This document shows positions 8,075 through 16,632 of a DNA stretch of 44,363 nucleotides, piece after piece. Made by a program: the position numbers and the translations under genes. Below the pieces are notes generated by a model. It was not told where the DNA came from, did not search any database, and saw only the letters and a program-made list of their open reading frames with translations. Where the stretch lies: assembly GCA_965661165.1 (NCBI GenBank), contig CBFICL010000005.1, positions 1 to 44,363 of the forward strand, read 5' to 3'. How positions within the stretch are numbered: the first letter of the stretch is position 1; the number at the start of each line of letters is the position of its first letter. The stretch is from Hepatobacter sp965661165. GTDB lineage: Bacteria > Pseudomonadota > Alphaproteobacteria > Holosporales > Hepatobacteraceae.

Positions 8075-9307
8075 TTACCTAAATGAAGACGCTGGAAACA
8101 TTTCTGCTGTGAGCTCTTCCTTTTTATGGTGAAGAGCCACCATCAAAAGCCCTAAAGCTTGCCAGTTGATGATCGACGTGGCGCTGCTGAAAAAATCCAT
8201 GGTTGTGGTGAGGGGCCAAAACATGACAAGAAGAGCCCCGGTCCCCAAAACGCGGCCGTGCACATCAGAAACATACACGGCGCGTACGAAGAAACCAATG
8301 AGCACCAAAAAGCTGACCAAGCCCAAAGGCCCCAACTCCGCCAACCAGCCCAGATAATAGTTATGGGCATGAAGCCCTTCATAGGTCACTACGCCCTGTT
8401 CATAGAGCACGTGACTGGGGACAAAAAACATCTTATACCCCACCCCCATGACAGGATGTTCACGCACCATGAGGAACGCGGATTTAAAAAGCTGACCATA
8501 GGATGTGGTGCTGAAAACAGAAAGCTCACGCAACAACACAAAGAAACGCCCACTTAACAAGTATTGGGTCATAGCAAAGCTGTATCCCGCCAGCATGGTG
8601 AATAACCCGCCAAAAAGAATGCGCCAACGCCATATGGGGTAATGATAGGCATACATGCCTGCCACACTGAGAAGAGATAAGGCCAACACAGCCGAAGGAG
8701 CACGATCCCCCGTCAAAAATACACATATCACGCATACACCCATACATGAAAAAAGGCCCCATTTTGCGCTGGGACGATGAAGCGCGCGCAGGAGAAGCAA
8801 CCCCACAGGGAACAGAAGTGTGTTGATAAAAAACCCTACATAGGGACGGCGAAAAAAGCTGGTCAATCGTCGCTCAAATCTCGGCCTGCCTGACACAGAA
8901 AAGTCTGTGATATATTGAAAGAGGCTATCACACGCCACGCACACAAGCGATAGGGCTGACGCTGTCATCACTGCGCGCACACACGAAGGCTGCCGCCCGA
9001 TCCAAAAAACCACCGCTGCAAACAAAAGAAAAAAACGTCCGTAACCCAGAGCGCTCATCACCAGCGGCCATGAAGGTTCAAGCGCACAAAGGGAAGAAAT
9101 AACCATATAAATGTTGAGCACACCCAAAAGGCGCACAAGGGGTTGACGGCACCATTGCCAATCACGGCGCCAAAAACTGTTGAATAGAAACAAACAGCCC
9201 ACAAGACTGAGGGCGATATCGGCCACAACCTTTGAGAAAGGGAAACTAAGCGGAACGAGAGCTGCTAGATAGGTGGCTATTTTGAGGGGCCAGCAACCGG
9301 CGGGCAC
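8075..9307 (-). CDS. O-antigen ligase-type membrane protein (Wzy_C/WaaL family)
   Basis: A polytopic inner-membrane protein with about ten hydrophobic segments. Near the C-terminus is the family's periplasmic loop and motif HAHNYYLGWLAELGPLGL, where the His-Asn pair is characteristic of O-antigen ligases and polymerases. Members join polymerised O-antigen to lipid A-core, or polymerise it; the sequence alone does not separate the two. The start is uncertain. The frame is open back to 9589, but most of that overlaps the upstream glycosyltransferase. GTG 9307 leaves an overlap of about 60 bases and starts just before the first membrane helix; ATG 9436 is the alternative. Two glycosyltransferase genes lie immediately upstream on the same strand. 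Confidence 0.8.
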   Translation of the reverse strand: MPAGCWPLKIATYLAALVPLSFPFSKVVADIALSLVGCLFLFNSFWRRDWQWCRQPLVRLLGVLNIYMVISSLCALEPSWPLVMSALGYGRFFLLFAAVVFWIGRQPSCVRAVMTASALSLVCVACDSLFQYITDFSVSGRPRFERRLTSFFRRPYVGFFINTLLFPVGLLLLRALHRPSAKWGLFSCMGVCVICVFLTGDRAPSAVLALSLLSVAGMYAYHYPIWRWRILFGGLFTMLAGYSFAMTQYLLSGRFFVLLRELSVFSTTSYGQLFKSAFLMVREHPVMGVGYKMFFVPSHVLYEQGVVTYEGLHAHNYYLGWLAELGPLGLVSFLVLIGFFVRAVYVSDVHGRVLGTGALLVMFWPLTTTMDFFSSATSIINWQALGLLMVALHHKKEELTAEMFPASSFR

Positions 9308-10163
9308 ATCTTGCAAGCCAGGCCATGGCCAGAGGTTTGGGCTGAAACCACTTAACCCACGTGTAAAAGAGGAAAAAAGGCCACCACAAAACCTTGCCCC
9401 GTTTGGCTTTCCAAAGCACAGAAACCATTTTTGCATAAAGACGCCTCTCTTCTTTCTGAAACTCGTTAAGTGCATAGTTAAACGCATAAAACCCATCATG
9501 GTGTTGAAGGGCAAGGTTGTGAGACAAAGCGTTGGTGGTTGTGGGCGCATACACCACAATGGCGTCAATAAACAAAAAACGACGGGCATAAAAACCTAGG
9601 CGCAGTGCCAAGGATTGATCTTGCACAAACAGACGTTCATCCGCACCCCCTGAATGTTTAAGAAGCTCGCGCGTGGCCATCACCGCCATCCCTACACACC
9701 GATACTCAAGAACACCCGCCAAAGGATCTGTGGAAACATGCACTGTAGGTTCAGCAGGCAAAGGTTCAATGGTGGGCACATCATACACGCGGCGCCACCC
9801 GCCATAGACAAAATCAGCCTTGTGATGACGCAGCTGCTGATACATAAACGCCGTTGATCCTTCACGCAGCAAATCATCCCCATCCAGCAAAAACACGGCC
9901 TCTCCTTGCGCCATGGCAATACCCTGATTCAGACACAAGCTGGGGCCCTTATTCTTTTTATTTTCCACCACCATCACACGGGACCAATCACGCGTCTGTT
10001 TTTTCAATAGGGCCACAGAATCATCGGTGGAGGCATCATCCACAAAGATGTATTCACACACAAGATCGCATTGATCCCGCGCTAAAAACGTGAGGGCCAA
10101 AGGCAACGCTTCAGCCTTGTTATAGACCGTCAGTACATAGCTCACCTGAACTGATTTAGACAT
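9246..10163 (-). CDS. Family 2 glycosyltransferase
   Basis: A GT-A fold transferase of about 305 residues. The N-terminal strand VSYVLTVYNKAEALPLAL and the DDASTDDS nucleotide-sugar motif are classic GT2, and LDGDDLL supplies the metal-binding acidic motif. The start at 10163 has a good ribosome-binding site (AAGGGG) and overlaps the upstream GT25 stop by eight bases, suggesting coupling. Starts further upstream would extend deep into GT25. The C-terminal part has aromatic, basic segments (WWPFFLFYTWVKWF) that may sit at the membrane. With the ligase and GT25 it probably builds LPS core or another surface glycan; the sugar is unknown. Confidence 0.88.
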   Translation of the reverse strand: MSKSVQVSYVLTVYNKAEALPLALTFLARDQCDLVCEYIFVDDASTDDSVALLKKQTRDWSRVMVVENKKNKGPSLCLNQGIAMAQGEAVFLLDGDDLLREGSTAFMYQQLRHHKADFVYGGWRRVYDVPTIEPLPAEPTVHVSTDPLAGVLEYRCVGMAVMATRELLKHSGGADERLFVQDQSLALRLGFYARRFLFIDAIVVYAPTTTNALSHNLALQHHDGFYAFNYALNEFQKEERRLYAKMVSVLWKAKRGKVLWWPFFLFYTWVKWFQPKPLAMAWLARCARRLLAPQNSHLSSSSRSA

Positions 10164-10971
10164 CACCTGCCCCTTGTTGCGCATCAGAAAAGCGTGACAC
10201 ACACACATAAATCATGCGCGCCAATCCTGTTTTCAGGCGATAGATCCGTCCTGATAAGGCCGCCAAGCGGGGCCACACATGTTCGTGCTCTTGCGGCTCC
10301 ACACGCGACTGCGCTGCCAACACAGACGGTGTCGATTGTTGATACACCAAACGCGGGAAAAGGGCTGTATAACGCAAACCAAACTCCCACCCGCGCGCAA
10401 AATAATCTTCCACCGTCATCACCAAAGGCAACGCTTTGGCCACCAAGTGCTTGGCAGCACGACGATTGATGATATACGCATCACCACAATACACACCTTG
10501 ATAATACATGCGTAGCTCTCTTGTCCCTGCTGAGGTGAGTTTTCTATACAGCCACATTCTCTCACCCTTTTCACGAATATCAAGGTTACAAATGTCCCAA
10601 AGAGATTTTTTTTTCACAAGGTCATGAACTGTGTTTTGAAAAAGACGAGGATCAAAGTCAATGTCATCTTCAAAAATAATGGCATGCTCGTAAGGAGAAT
10701 TAAGAAACGCACGCCACGCTTTGATATGACTGAGAGCACACGCCACTTCACCCCGACCAGGCAAACGGCCCATTATCTTCTGAAACCCCACCAAATCTAC
10801 AGACGACGCCATGTCTTGCACTGTCATTAATTTGCCATCAATGGCCGCTACACGATGGCACGGAAAAGACAGGTCTTCCAACAGGGGCCACACTGCGTGC
10901 AGACGGTGAGGCGAGCGGTCAAGATTGATGAGATACCCACCTACAGAGCCGGGTATAACCTTTGATGACAT
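10156..10971 (-). CDS. Family 25 glycosyltransferase (LPS biosynthesis)
   Basis: Recognised by the GT25 pattern: GGYLINLDRSPHRL near the N-terminus, GEVACALSHIKAWRAFL, and the acidic motif AIIFEDDIDF. GT25 enzymes such as LpsA, Lex1 and LgtB add galactose or glucose to LPS core. The start at 10971 (MSSKVIPGS) has a GGGG ribosome-binding site and matches the usual position of the first strand. The frame extends upstream through a hydrophobic segment to a TTG at 11097; using it would add a membrane anchor, which I cannot exclude. It overlaps the GT2 gene by eight bases. Confidence 0.88.
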   Translation of the reverse strand: MSSKVIPGSVGGYLINLDRSPHRLHAVWPLLEDLSFPCHRVAAIDGKLMTVQDMASSVDLVGFQKIMGRLPGRGEVACALSHIKAWRAFLNSPYEHAIIFEDDIDFDPRLFQNTVHDLVKKKSLWDICNLDIREKGERMWLYRKLTSAGTRELRMYYQGVYCGDAYIINRRAAKHLVAKALPLVMTVEDYFARGWEFGLRYTALFPRLVYQQSTPSVLAAQSRVEPQEHEHVWPRLAALSGRIYRLKTGLARMIYVCVSRFSDAQQGAGDV

Positions 10972-11167
10972 TTCTGCCCCACAAGGCATGCGGTGCTTGA
11001 AGACAAAAAAGCCATCAAATAGAAAGCAAAAGGCAAAGGCCAGAAGCGCCAACAGGCCTGCCACAAGAGAGCCCCAACGCACGCATACCCCAAACAATTC
11101 GTGATCATTGAGGGTTACTATAGCATTTTTGACAGTAAAAGGGAGGTATGACTTGCGTGCTTATTCT

Positions 11168-11872
11168 TTAATCAATGTCAAAATCAAAGGATGTGCCAGG
11201 AAAAGGTTCATCTTTTAAGGTAAAATGCCACCATTCTTGGGTAAAAGGCAAAAATCCTGCCTGCGCCATCATAGACGCCAACAGATCTCTATGCTTTTGG
11301 CTCACGTCATCCACCAGATTGCTGTCAGGATGAGAGGAGAGGTCAAAAAGGTCAAAATGCCCCCCCATCCCCAGGGTGCCATCATCTATGCGCACAATCT
11401 GACGTCCATCACGTAGGGTATATGACACTTGATGAAACTGCCGCGGATCAAACTGAGAAACCTTATCTTTCTCAAGCAAGGTTAAATCAACCGTGCTGCC
11501 CCGCGAATGCGCTGAAGCCTTGGCAATATAGCCTTTGGTAAAAAGATCTTGCTTTGAGAAGGACGGATAATAAAGGCCCTTGGTGGCTGCTTCCTCTTCT
11601 TGTTGGCCCCAAGACACAAAATCAAGCACAGCCTTACAAGGCCTGTAGGCATCATAAACCACGAGCCTGAGCCCCTCTTGATCAGCAAGCGCAGCCGCTT
11701 TAGCCAGGGCATCGGTGGCTGCTTGGGTCAGCAAAATGCGCGGGGCCCCATACCCCTTAACAGGACGGCCCAGAAAATTAGTGTGAGCCACATAGTGCAA
11801 CGCGGGCACCACCAAGGGCAAAGCTTTGCCCACATCCACAAAGGATTCTGGCCATGTTTTCAACGCGCACAT
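11168..11872 (-). CDS. ddpX: D-alanyl-D-alanine dipeptidase (VanX/DdpX family)
   Basis: A zinc dipeptidase of the M15D family that cleaves D-Ala-D-Ala. The zinc motif SAHSRGSTVD supplies His122 and Asp129, and EWWHF gives the catalytic Glu214 and third ligand His217. An Arg in DAYRP (residue 77) is the conserved transition-state residue. There is no signal peptide, so it is predicted cytoplasmic; without vancomycin-resistance genes nearby the likely role is D-Ala recovery or turnover, as with E. coli DdpX. The 234 residues are slightly longer than enterococcal VanX. It starts 29 bases after glyA, so it may share that transcript. Confidence 0.9.
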   Translation of the reverse strand: MCALKTWPESFVDVGKALPLVVPALHYVAHTNFLGRPVKGYGAPRILLTQAATDALAKAAALADQEGLRLVVYDAYRPCKAVLDFVSWGQQEEEAATKGLYYPSFSKQDLFTKGYIAKASAHSRGSTVDLTLLEKDKVSQFDPRQFHQVSYTLRDGRQIVRIDDGTLGMGGHFDLFDLSSHPDSNLVDDVSQKHRDLLASMMAQAGFLPFTQEWWHFTLKDEPFPGTSFDFDID

Positions 11873-11901
11873 AAGGGGCTAGACCCTCTTTTCTATGAGG
11901 T

Positions 11902-13188
11902 TCACGCCACGGGATAAGGCAACGGGTAGGCCTGCGTCATGCGGCGAACATCTTGCGCGACACTGTCTTTCACATTATCTTCCGTTCCGTCAGCCACAGC
12001 CTTTAACAGGCGGGCCATCATCTGGCCTATCTGCGCAAATTCTTTTTCACCAAGCCCGCGAGTTGTGCACGCCGGTGTGCCTAAACGAATGCCAGAGCAC
12101 TCTGTGGGTGAACGCGTTTCACCAGGCACGGTGTTTTTATTGCACACCAATCCCACCTCATTCAACACACGAGAGGCATGCGCCCCAGACAGACCCAGCT
12201 CTCTTAAGTCCGCAATCAGCATGTGGTTATCTGTGCCCGAAAACGCCAGCTTGATGCCATGGTCTTGAAGCGATGTGGCAAGCACTTGGGCATTATGGAC
12301 CACGTTGCCTATGTATGACGCAAAATCTGGCGACAAGGCCTCCCCAAACGCCACAGCTTTCGCTGCAATGACATGCATCAACGGCCCCCCTTGCAGACCA
12401 GGGAAAACGGCCATATTGATTTTTTTGGCCAGGGCTTCCTCCTGGGTCAAAATCACCCCACCTCTCGGTCCACGCAATGTTTTGTGGGTGGTGCTGGTCA
12501 CCACGTGAGCATGCGGAAAAGGAGAAGGGTGATGACCTGTCACCACCAGGCCAGCAATATGGGCCACATCAGCCACAAGATACGCCCCCACTTCATCAGC
12601 AATCTGGCGGAAAGCCTCAAAAGGAATGGTCCGCGGATAGGCCGTCGTGCCGGCAATGATCATCTTTGGGCGATGCGCCAAGGCCTGCTGACGTACATGG
12701 TCCATATCAATACGCTGCGTTTCAGGATCAACGGCATAAGGCACCGCTTTAAACCATTTGCCTGAAAAATTTACAGGCGCACCATGGGTCAAATGCCCCC
12801 CTTCATTGAGCGAAAGGGCCATAAATGTGTCCCCCGGCTTGAGCAGCGCAAAAAACACCGCCAAATTCGCTGAAGACCCCGAATGCGGCTGTACATTGGC
12901 ATACGCACACCCGAAAAGGCGCTTGATCCGCTCTTCCGCCAAGTGCTCCACCCCATCTACAGGTTCACAGCCTTCGTAATAGCGTCGCCCGATATACCCT
13001 TCGGCATATTTGTTTGTCAAAAGAGAGCCTTGAGCCTCTAACACAGCCTGAGACACAATGTTTTCAGACGCAATCAACTCAAGATGGTCTTCTTGACGCT
13101 GGCGCTCGTCATCCACATATGCCTTCACCTCAGGGTCAAAAGAGGCCAGTGCCGAAGATGGTGGTAACGTTGTTTTGGTCATAGTCAT
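11902..13188 (-). CDS. glyA: Serine hydroxymethyltransferase
   Basis: A PLP enzyme that converts serine and tetrahydrofolate to glycine and methylene-tetrahydrofolate. The 428 residues match the family. The PLP lysine lies in VTSTTHKTLRGPRGG. Other hallmarks are ELIASENIVS near the N-terminus, NKYAEGYIGRRYYEG and QPHSGSSANLAV. The ATG at 13188 is preceded by an AAGGGGG ribosome-binding site. It starts 14 bases after the surA-like gene on the same strand and ends 29 bases before ddpX. The surA-glyA pairing is not a standard operon and may be lineage-specific. Confidence 0.97.
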   Translation of the reverse strand: MTMTKTTLPPSSALASFDPEVKAYVDDERQRQEDHLELIASENIVSQAVLEAQGSLLTNKYAEGYIGRRYYEGCEPVDGVEHLAEERIKRLFGCAYANVQPHSGSSANLAVFFALLKPGDTFMALSLNEGGHLTHGAPVNFSGKWFKAVPYAVDPETQRIDMDHVRQQALAHRPKMIIAGTTAYPRTIPFEAFRQIADEVGAYLVADVAHIAGLVVTGHHPSPFPHAHVVTSTTHKTLRGPRGGVILTQEEALAKKINMAVFPGLQGGPLMHVIAAKAVAFGEALSPDFASYIGNVVHNAQVLATSLQDHGIKLAFSGTDNHMLIADLRELGLSGAHASRVLNEVGLVCNKNTVPGETRSPTECSGIRLGTPACTTRGLGEKEFAQIGQMMARLLKAVADGTEDNVKDSVAQDVRRMTQAYPLPYPVA

Positions 13189-13202
13189 AAGAACCCCCTT
13201 GG

Positions 13203-14282
13203 TTAACGATGTTGAATCATGGTTGCTTTTTGTAAACGCGCAAGCTCCTTTCGCGAGGCCAGCTCAAAACGATTTTGCTGTAGGCCTTTTTCAATAACAT
13301 CAAGATCAATATGTCCCGAATTCTTACGTTTTTCCAGTAAAACGAATAAACGATAGCCAGCAGAGGTTTCTATGGGTGGTGTCATCCCGCGCACAGGCGT
13401 TTGTGCAATCACCGCTAACACTTCAGGGCCGAAATCGCCTTCCTCGCTAAAATCATCTTCTTGTAACCAGCCTAAATAACCGCCCTCCATAGCAGATCTT
13501 CCTTCTGAAAATTGGCGCGCCACCATGGGAAAGGGCGCCCCTTGCTGCAACAAACGCACCACTTGCTCCATTTTAGGAAACAGCTCTGACTTTGTGCGGC
13601 CACGTGTATACATGCTGATCTCTGCCAAACGATATTCTGTTTTCCCTTTTTGCCTTTTGAGCCGCTGCGCTTGCCGATCAATCTCTTTTTGCGTGGGCAG
13701 CATATCACGCACATATTTTTGCTGAATATATTTTCCCCAAGCCATCTGCGCTTTGATTTGCAATTTGAGCATACGCATCGGCACCTGACTTCTGGTAAAA
13801 ATGGCCTCAAATTCTTTTCGCGTCATGCCATTGCCTTGCGCAAGCCGGTTTATGGCCTCGTCAATCTCCGCATCACCAATCTTAATACCCGCATCTTGGG
13901 CCGCGTTAAGCTGCAAAATTTCATCAATCATCCCTTTCGTGATCATGGTATAAAGTTCGGGCGTTCTTTCTGTTTTGGATGGATCGCTGCCCGTAATCAA
14001 CAACACAAAATTGACACGATCATTAAACTCTTGCACAAACACAGGGCGATCCCCCACCACAAACACGATGCGGCTTTCAAAGGGCGCTTCCCCGCGCTCG
14101 GCCACAGGTTTCTCTTCTGCGTCTATAAGTTTTTCTTCTTGGCCTTGCAAGGGTTCAATATGAGCCTGCTGCTGAGCTTCCGCGTGCGCGTGCTGGAAAG
14201 AAGGCCCCTCCAAGTTCAACACAAGCATCAGGCAAAAGCATAGAATGGACAAAAAGAAAGACATAAATGGCAAGCAAGACAT
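13203..14282 (-). CDS. surA: SurA-type periplasmic chaperone / parvulin
   Basis: An exported outer-membrane-protein chaperone. The N-terminus has a signal peptide (hydrophobic segment at about residues 5-24, ending near HAHAEA). The SurA N-terminal chaperone domain follows: VFVVGDRPVFVQEFNDRV, then a helical region through about residue 210. The C-terminal part is one parvulin-like domain recognisable from EYRLAEISMYT, SEGRSAMEGGYLGWL and ETSAGYRLFVLLEKR. E. coli SurA has two parvulin domains and about 430 residues; this 359-residue version has one, as in several alphaproteobacteria. A good minus-strand promoter lies upstream and glyA follows after 14 bases. Confidence 0.85.
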   Translation of the reverse strand: MSCLPFMSFFLSILCFCLMLVLNLEGPSFQHAHAEAQQQAHIEPLQGQEEKLIDAEEKPVAERGEAPFESRIVFVVGDRPVFVQEFNDRVNFVLLITGSDPSKTERTPELYTMITKGMIDEILQLNAAQDAGIKIGDAEIDEAINRLAQGNGMTRKEFEAIFTRSQVPMRMLKLQIKAQMAWGKYIQQKYVRDMLPTQKEIDRQAQRLKRQKGKTEYRLAEISMYTRGRTKSELFPKMEQVVRLLQQGAPFPMVARQFSEGRSAMEGGYLGWLQEDDFSEEGDFGPEVLAVIAQTPVRGMTPPIETSAGYRLFVLLEKRKNSGHIDLDVIEKGLQQNRFELASRKELARLQKATMIQHR

Positions 14283-14302
14283 GGTGAATAGAATAGGGAA
14301 TC

Positions 14303-14331
14303 ATTATAACGCCATATGACAACCATATGAA
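14303..14331 (-). promoter_or_regulatory. Promoter for the surA-glyA transcript
   Basis: On the minus strand, TTCATA (14326-14331) and a consensus TATAAT (14303-14308) are separated by 17 bases. The start would be near 14297, about 15 bases before the surA ATG. Two CATATG hexamers lie in the spacer and upstream. Confidence 0.55.
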
Positions 14332-14393
14332 ATTAAATATTCTTCAAAGAAAAACCCATAGACTTTCACCCAATCCTGCCATGAGCTTTGCAC

Positions 14394-14756
14394 ATGCGTC
14401 CTTCAAGATTTTTTCTTGGTGGGGTTTGGATGATCACCGCCCTAAGCGGCTGCCACCAAACACCGAAGCACACAGATGATATTCTGAACAGTGCATGGAG
14501 CCCCATCACAGATAGCGCACGGGAAAAGCTTCACACATCCAAACCTCTTTATTGCTATGCAACGCTAGGTGAGCCCGAATGCTATCACATTAAACAGTAT
14601 CCCCTTGCGGGACGCCTACAAGGCGCTTTTGTGCCCCTGACACCATCCTCTCCTCCCCAAAAGCATGGTGAACACCCGAACAGCGATAAACACCACACAT
14701 CAGACGATCATGATCACAATCACGACCACGCGGATGCAGGTGCTGCGCAAAATTAA
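14394..14756 (+). CDS. Small lipoprotein with His/Asp-rich tail
   Basis: A 120-residue lipoprotein. The start at 14394 gives a signal sequence ending in the lipobox LSGC, with Cys20 as the acylated residue. The mature centre contains LYCYATLGEPECYHIKQYPL, resembling a short alphaproteobacterial lipoprotein family with a YCYxTLxxxxCY core; the two Cys may pair. The last 30 residues are dominated by His and Asp (DHDHNHDHADAG), suggesting metal binding. The stop overlaps the convergent MarR gene's stop by four bases. Function is unknown; the metal-binding idea is an inference from composition. Confidence 0.65.
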   Translation: MRPSRFFLGGVWMITALSGCHQTPKHTDDILNSAWSPITDSAREKLHTSKPLYCYATLGEPECYHIKQYPLAGRLQGAFVPLTPSSPPQKHGEHPNSDKHHTSDDHDHNHDHADAGAAQN

Positions 14757-15286
14757 GAAAGGCGGGCGTTGCTAAGGAGCAGGCTTGACCAGAAAGATTC
14801 AAGATAACGCCCTTGTTTGAGCAGTTTAGCGATCTCTTCTTCTGAAAAATTCTTTTTTACAAGCTCATCCATATGTTTTTTAAAAATCGTTTCGAGCTGT
14901 TTAAAACGCTTTTTTCCTTCATCGGAAAGAGAAATATAAACTGAGCGCTTGTCGCTGGCTGAGGGCTTTTGCTTCACATAGCCACTTTTCACCATTTTTT
15001 TCAGGTTGTAAGAAACGTTGGAACCAAGATAGTATCCACGATTGCTAATCTCACCGACGGTGATTTGACGATTACCGATATGACACAGAATAAGGGCCTG
15101 CACATTGCTGAGACTGTCTTTGCCGGCTTTTGTTTCCTTCTCAAGATTATCTAGCTCTGCTTTCACCACTTCAAGAAATAGGCGATGCAGCCTCTCGAAG
15201 AGCATCACAAGCTCGAGATAAACACTTTGCATAAAAGACCCTTTCTTGGGAGAAGACGTACTCGTACGTTTATCATTCGGACTCAT
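14753..15286 (-). CDS. MarR-family regulator (LdtR-like)
   Basis: A winged-helix repressor or activator of 177 residues. The helix-turn-helix is in ITVGEISNRGYYLGSNVSYNLKK (about residues 75-97, shown as ITVGEISNRGYY then LGSNVSYNLKK). The wing contains KPSASDKRSVYISLSDEG, the MarR-type DxR motif. The GSNVSYNLKKMVKSGY stretch resembles alphaproteobacterial LdtR, which controls an L,D-transpeptidase and osmotic stress genes; that assignment is moderate. The gene is divergent from the MFS transporter at 15427, and an inverted repeat in between is a plausible operator. Confidence 0.85.
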   Translation of the reverse strand: MSPNDKRTSTSSPKKGSFMQSVYLELVMLFERLHRLFLEVVKAELDNLEKETKAGKDSLSNVQALILCHIGNRQITVGEISNRGYYLGSNVSYNLKKMVKSGYVKQKPSASDKRSVYISLSDEGKKRFKQLETIFKKHMDELVKKNFSEEEIAKLLKQGRYLESFWSSLLLSNARLS

Positions 15287-15310
15287 CTGTTTCCTAGTCT
15301 AATTTGGAGC

Positions 15311-15329
15311 ATTTAATTTTAGCTTAAAT
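15311..15329. promoter_or_regulatory. Candidate MarR operator
   Basis: A perfect 6-base inverted repeat, ATTTAA (15311-15316) and TTAAAT (15324-15329), with a 7-base spacer. It sits 25 bases upstream of the marR start and about 100 bases upstream of the divergent MFS gene, in an AT-rich island. Its 19-base size suits a MarR dimer. It may simply be AT-rich chance symmetry. Confidence 0.35.
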
Positions 15330-15426
15330 CGTAACAAATAATTTAGATAAGGCTGTGCTGCAGGCTATTGCTTTTTAAAAGCTCTGTTGCTAGGATGGGC
15401 CTAGCTTGTTCTTCTTGCGGGTTGTA

Positions 15427-16632
15427 ATGGACCAGTCTCGCGCTTGGCGCACTTATTTGTCTGTCCCCTTCAATGTGTGGGTGATTGGTGTTGTTACGTT
15501 TCTGAAAAATACATCTTCTGTTGTCTTGGTGATTTTTTGCCCAGTTTACCTCTCTGATGTCTTGTGCGTCACCATGGAAAAGCTGGGTATTCTTGAAGGA
15601 TTGCTTGAGGCCACTTCATTTTTTTCCAGAATTGCCTCGGGTGTTCTGAGCGATATGATCAGAAAACGCAAACCTGTGCTTATTTTTGGCTATGCCCTCA
15701 GCCTGTTGGGTCGCGTATTCTTGACCCTCTCTTCCTCAAGTACAGGCATCATTTTTTCCAGGGCTTTTGAGCGCCTCGGCAACGGCATTCAAGGGAGCCC
15801 ACGAGACGCGCTGGTAGGTGATTTCACCACGGCGAAAAACAGAGGGGCTTGCTTTGGTTTAAGAAACAGCCTCACCGTTTCAGGATCTATCGTAGGGGCC
15901 CTGTTGGCCATGTGGTTTATGTATTGGAGCCACAACAACTATCCTATGCTCTTTCTGCTCACCCTGATCCCCAGCATTTTGGCCATTGTGCTTTTGGCTA
16001 TGTTTGTTCAAGACTCAAAACTGCCACCACGCGAAGCTAAGAAAGCGCCTTTTTCCCTTTATGATGTGGTCCGCAACCTGATGGAGCTGCCCCGCATGTT
16101 TTGGGTGTTGATGGGCCTCAGTTCTCTCATCATGCTGGGGAATGTGGGCATGGTTTTTTTGGTGATGACCGCTAAAAAGTTGGGCCTTTCTTCGGCCTAT
16201 ACGCCTATTGTCATGATCTTACAAAGCTTATCCACATTTATCTTTGCCTTTCCTCTTGGCAAACTGGCGGATGTGTGGCCCAAGCGCTATTTATTGCAAC
16301 TCGGCATTGTGGTGTTTTTCTTTGCCAACATGGGCATGGCCCTAACGCAAAGCCTTTATGGCGTTTTATTTTGTGCCCTTTTGTGGGGCATTCAAATGGC
16401 GGCCATTCAAAACACGATTCTGGCAATGATGACCGGTGTGATTCCTCAACGTATTCGCGGCACAGGGTTTGGCACCCTTCAACTATCTAATGGTGTAGCC
16501 ACCTTGCTTGCCAACACCTTTGGCGGGCTTTTGTGGCACAACATTTCTTACAAGATGACGTTTTTCTCGGGAGCTGTTTTGTGCTTTATCGCCCTCATCC
16601 TCTCGGCCCTCTGGCTCCCGAAGAAAGCCTAG
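15427..16632 (+). CDS. Major facilitator superfamily transporter
   Basis: About 401 residues with twelve predicted membrane segments. The loop 2-3 motif appears as SGVLSDMIRKRKPVLIFGY, and the ERLGNGIQGSPRDALVGD segment is typical of an MFS subfamily close to drug and multi-solute exporters. The substrate cannot be read from sequence. ATG 15427 was chosen because the upstream TTG adds only seven non-conserved residues. It is divergent from the MarR gene and could be its target. Its last 38 bases overlap the 3' end of the gene on the other strand. Confidence 0.85.
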   Translation: MDQSRAWRTYLSVPFNVWVIGVVTFLKNTSSVVLVIFCPVYLSDVLCVTMEKLGILEGLLEATSFFSRIASGVLSDMIRKRKPVLIFGYALSLLGRVFLTLSSSSTGIIFSRAFERLGNGIQGSPRDALVGDFTTAKNRGACFGLRNSLTVSGSIVGALLAMWFMYWSHNNYPMLFLLTLIPSILAIVLLAMFVQDSKLPPREAKKAPFSLYDVVRNLMELPRMFWVLMGLSSLIMLGNVGMVFLVMTAKKLGLSSAYTPIVMILQSLSTFIFAFPLGKLADVWPKRYLLQLGIVVFFFANMGMALTQSLYGVLFCALLWGIQMAAIQNTILAMMTGVIPQRIRGTGFGTLQLSNGVATLLANTFGGLLWHNISYKMTFFSGAVLCFIALILSALWLPKKA

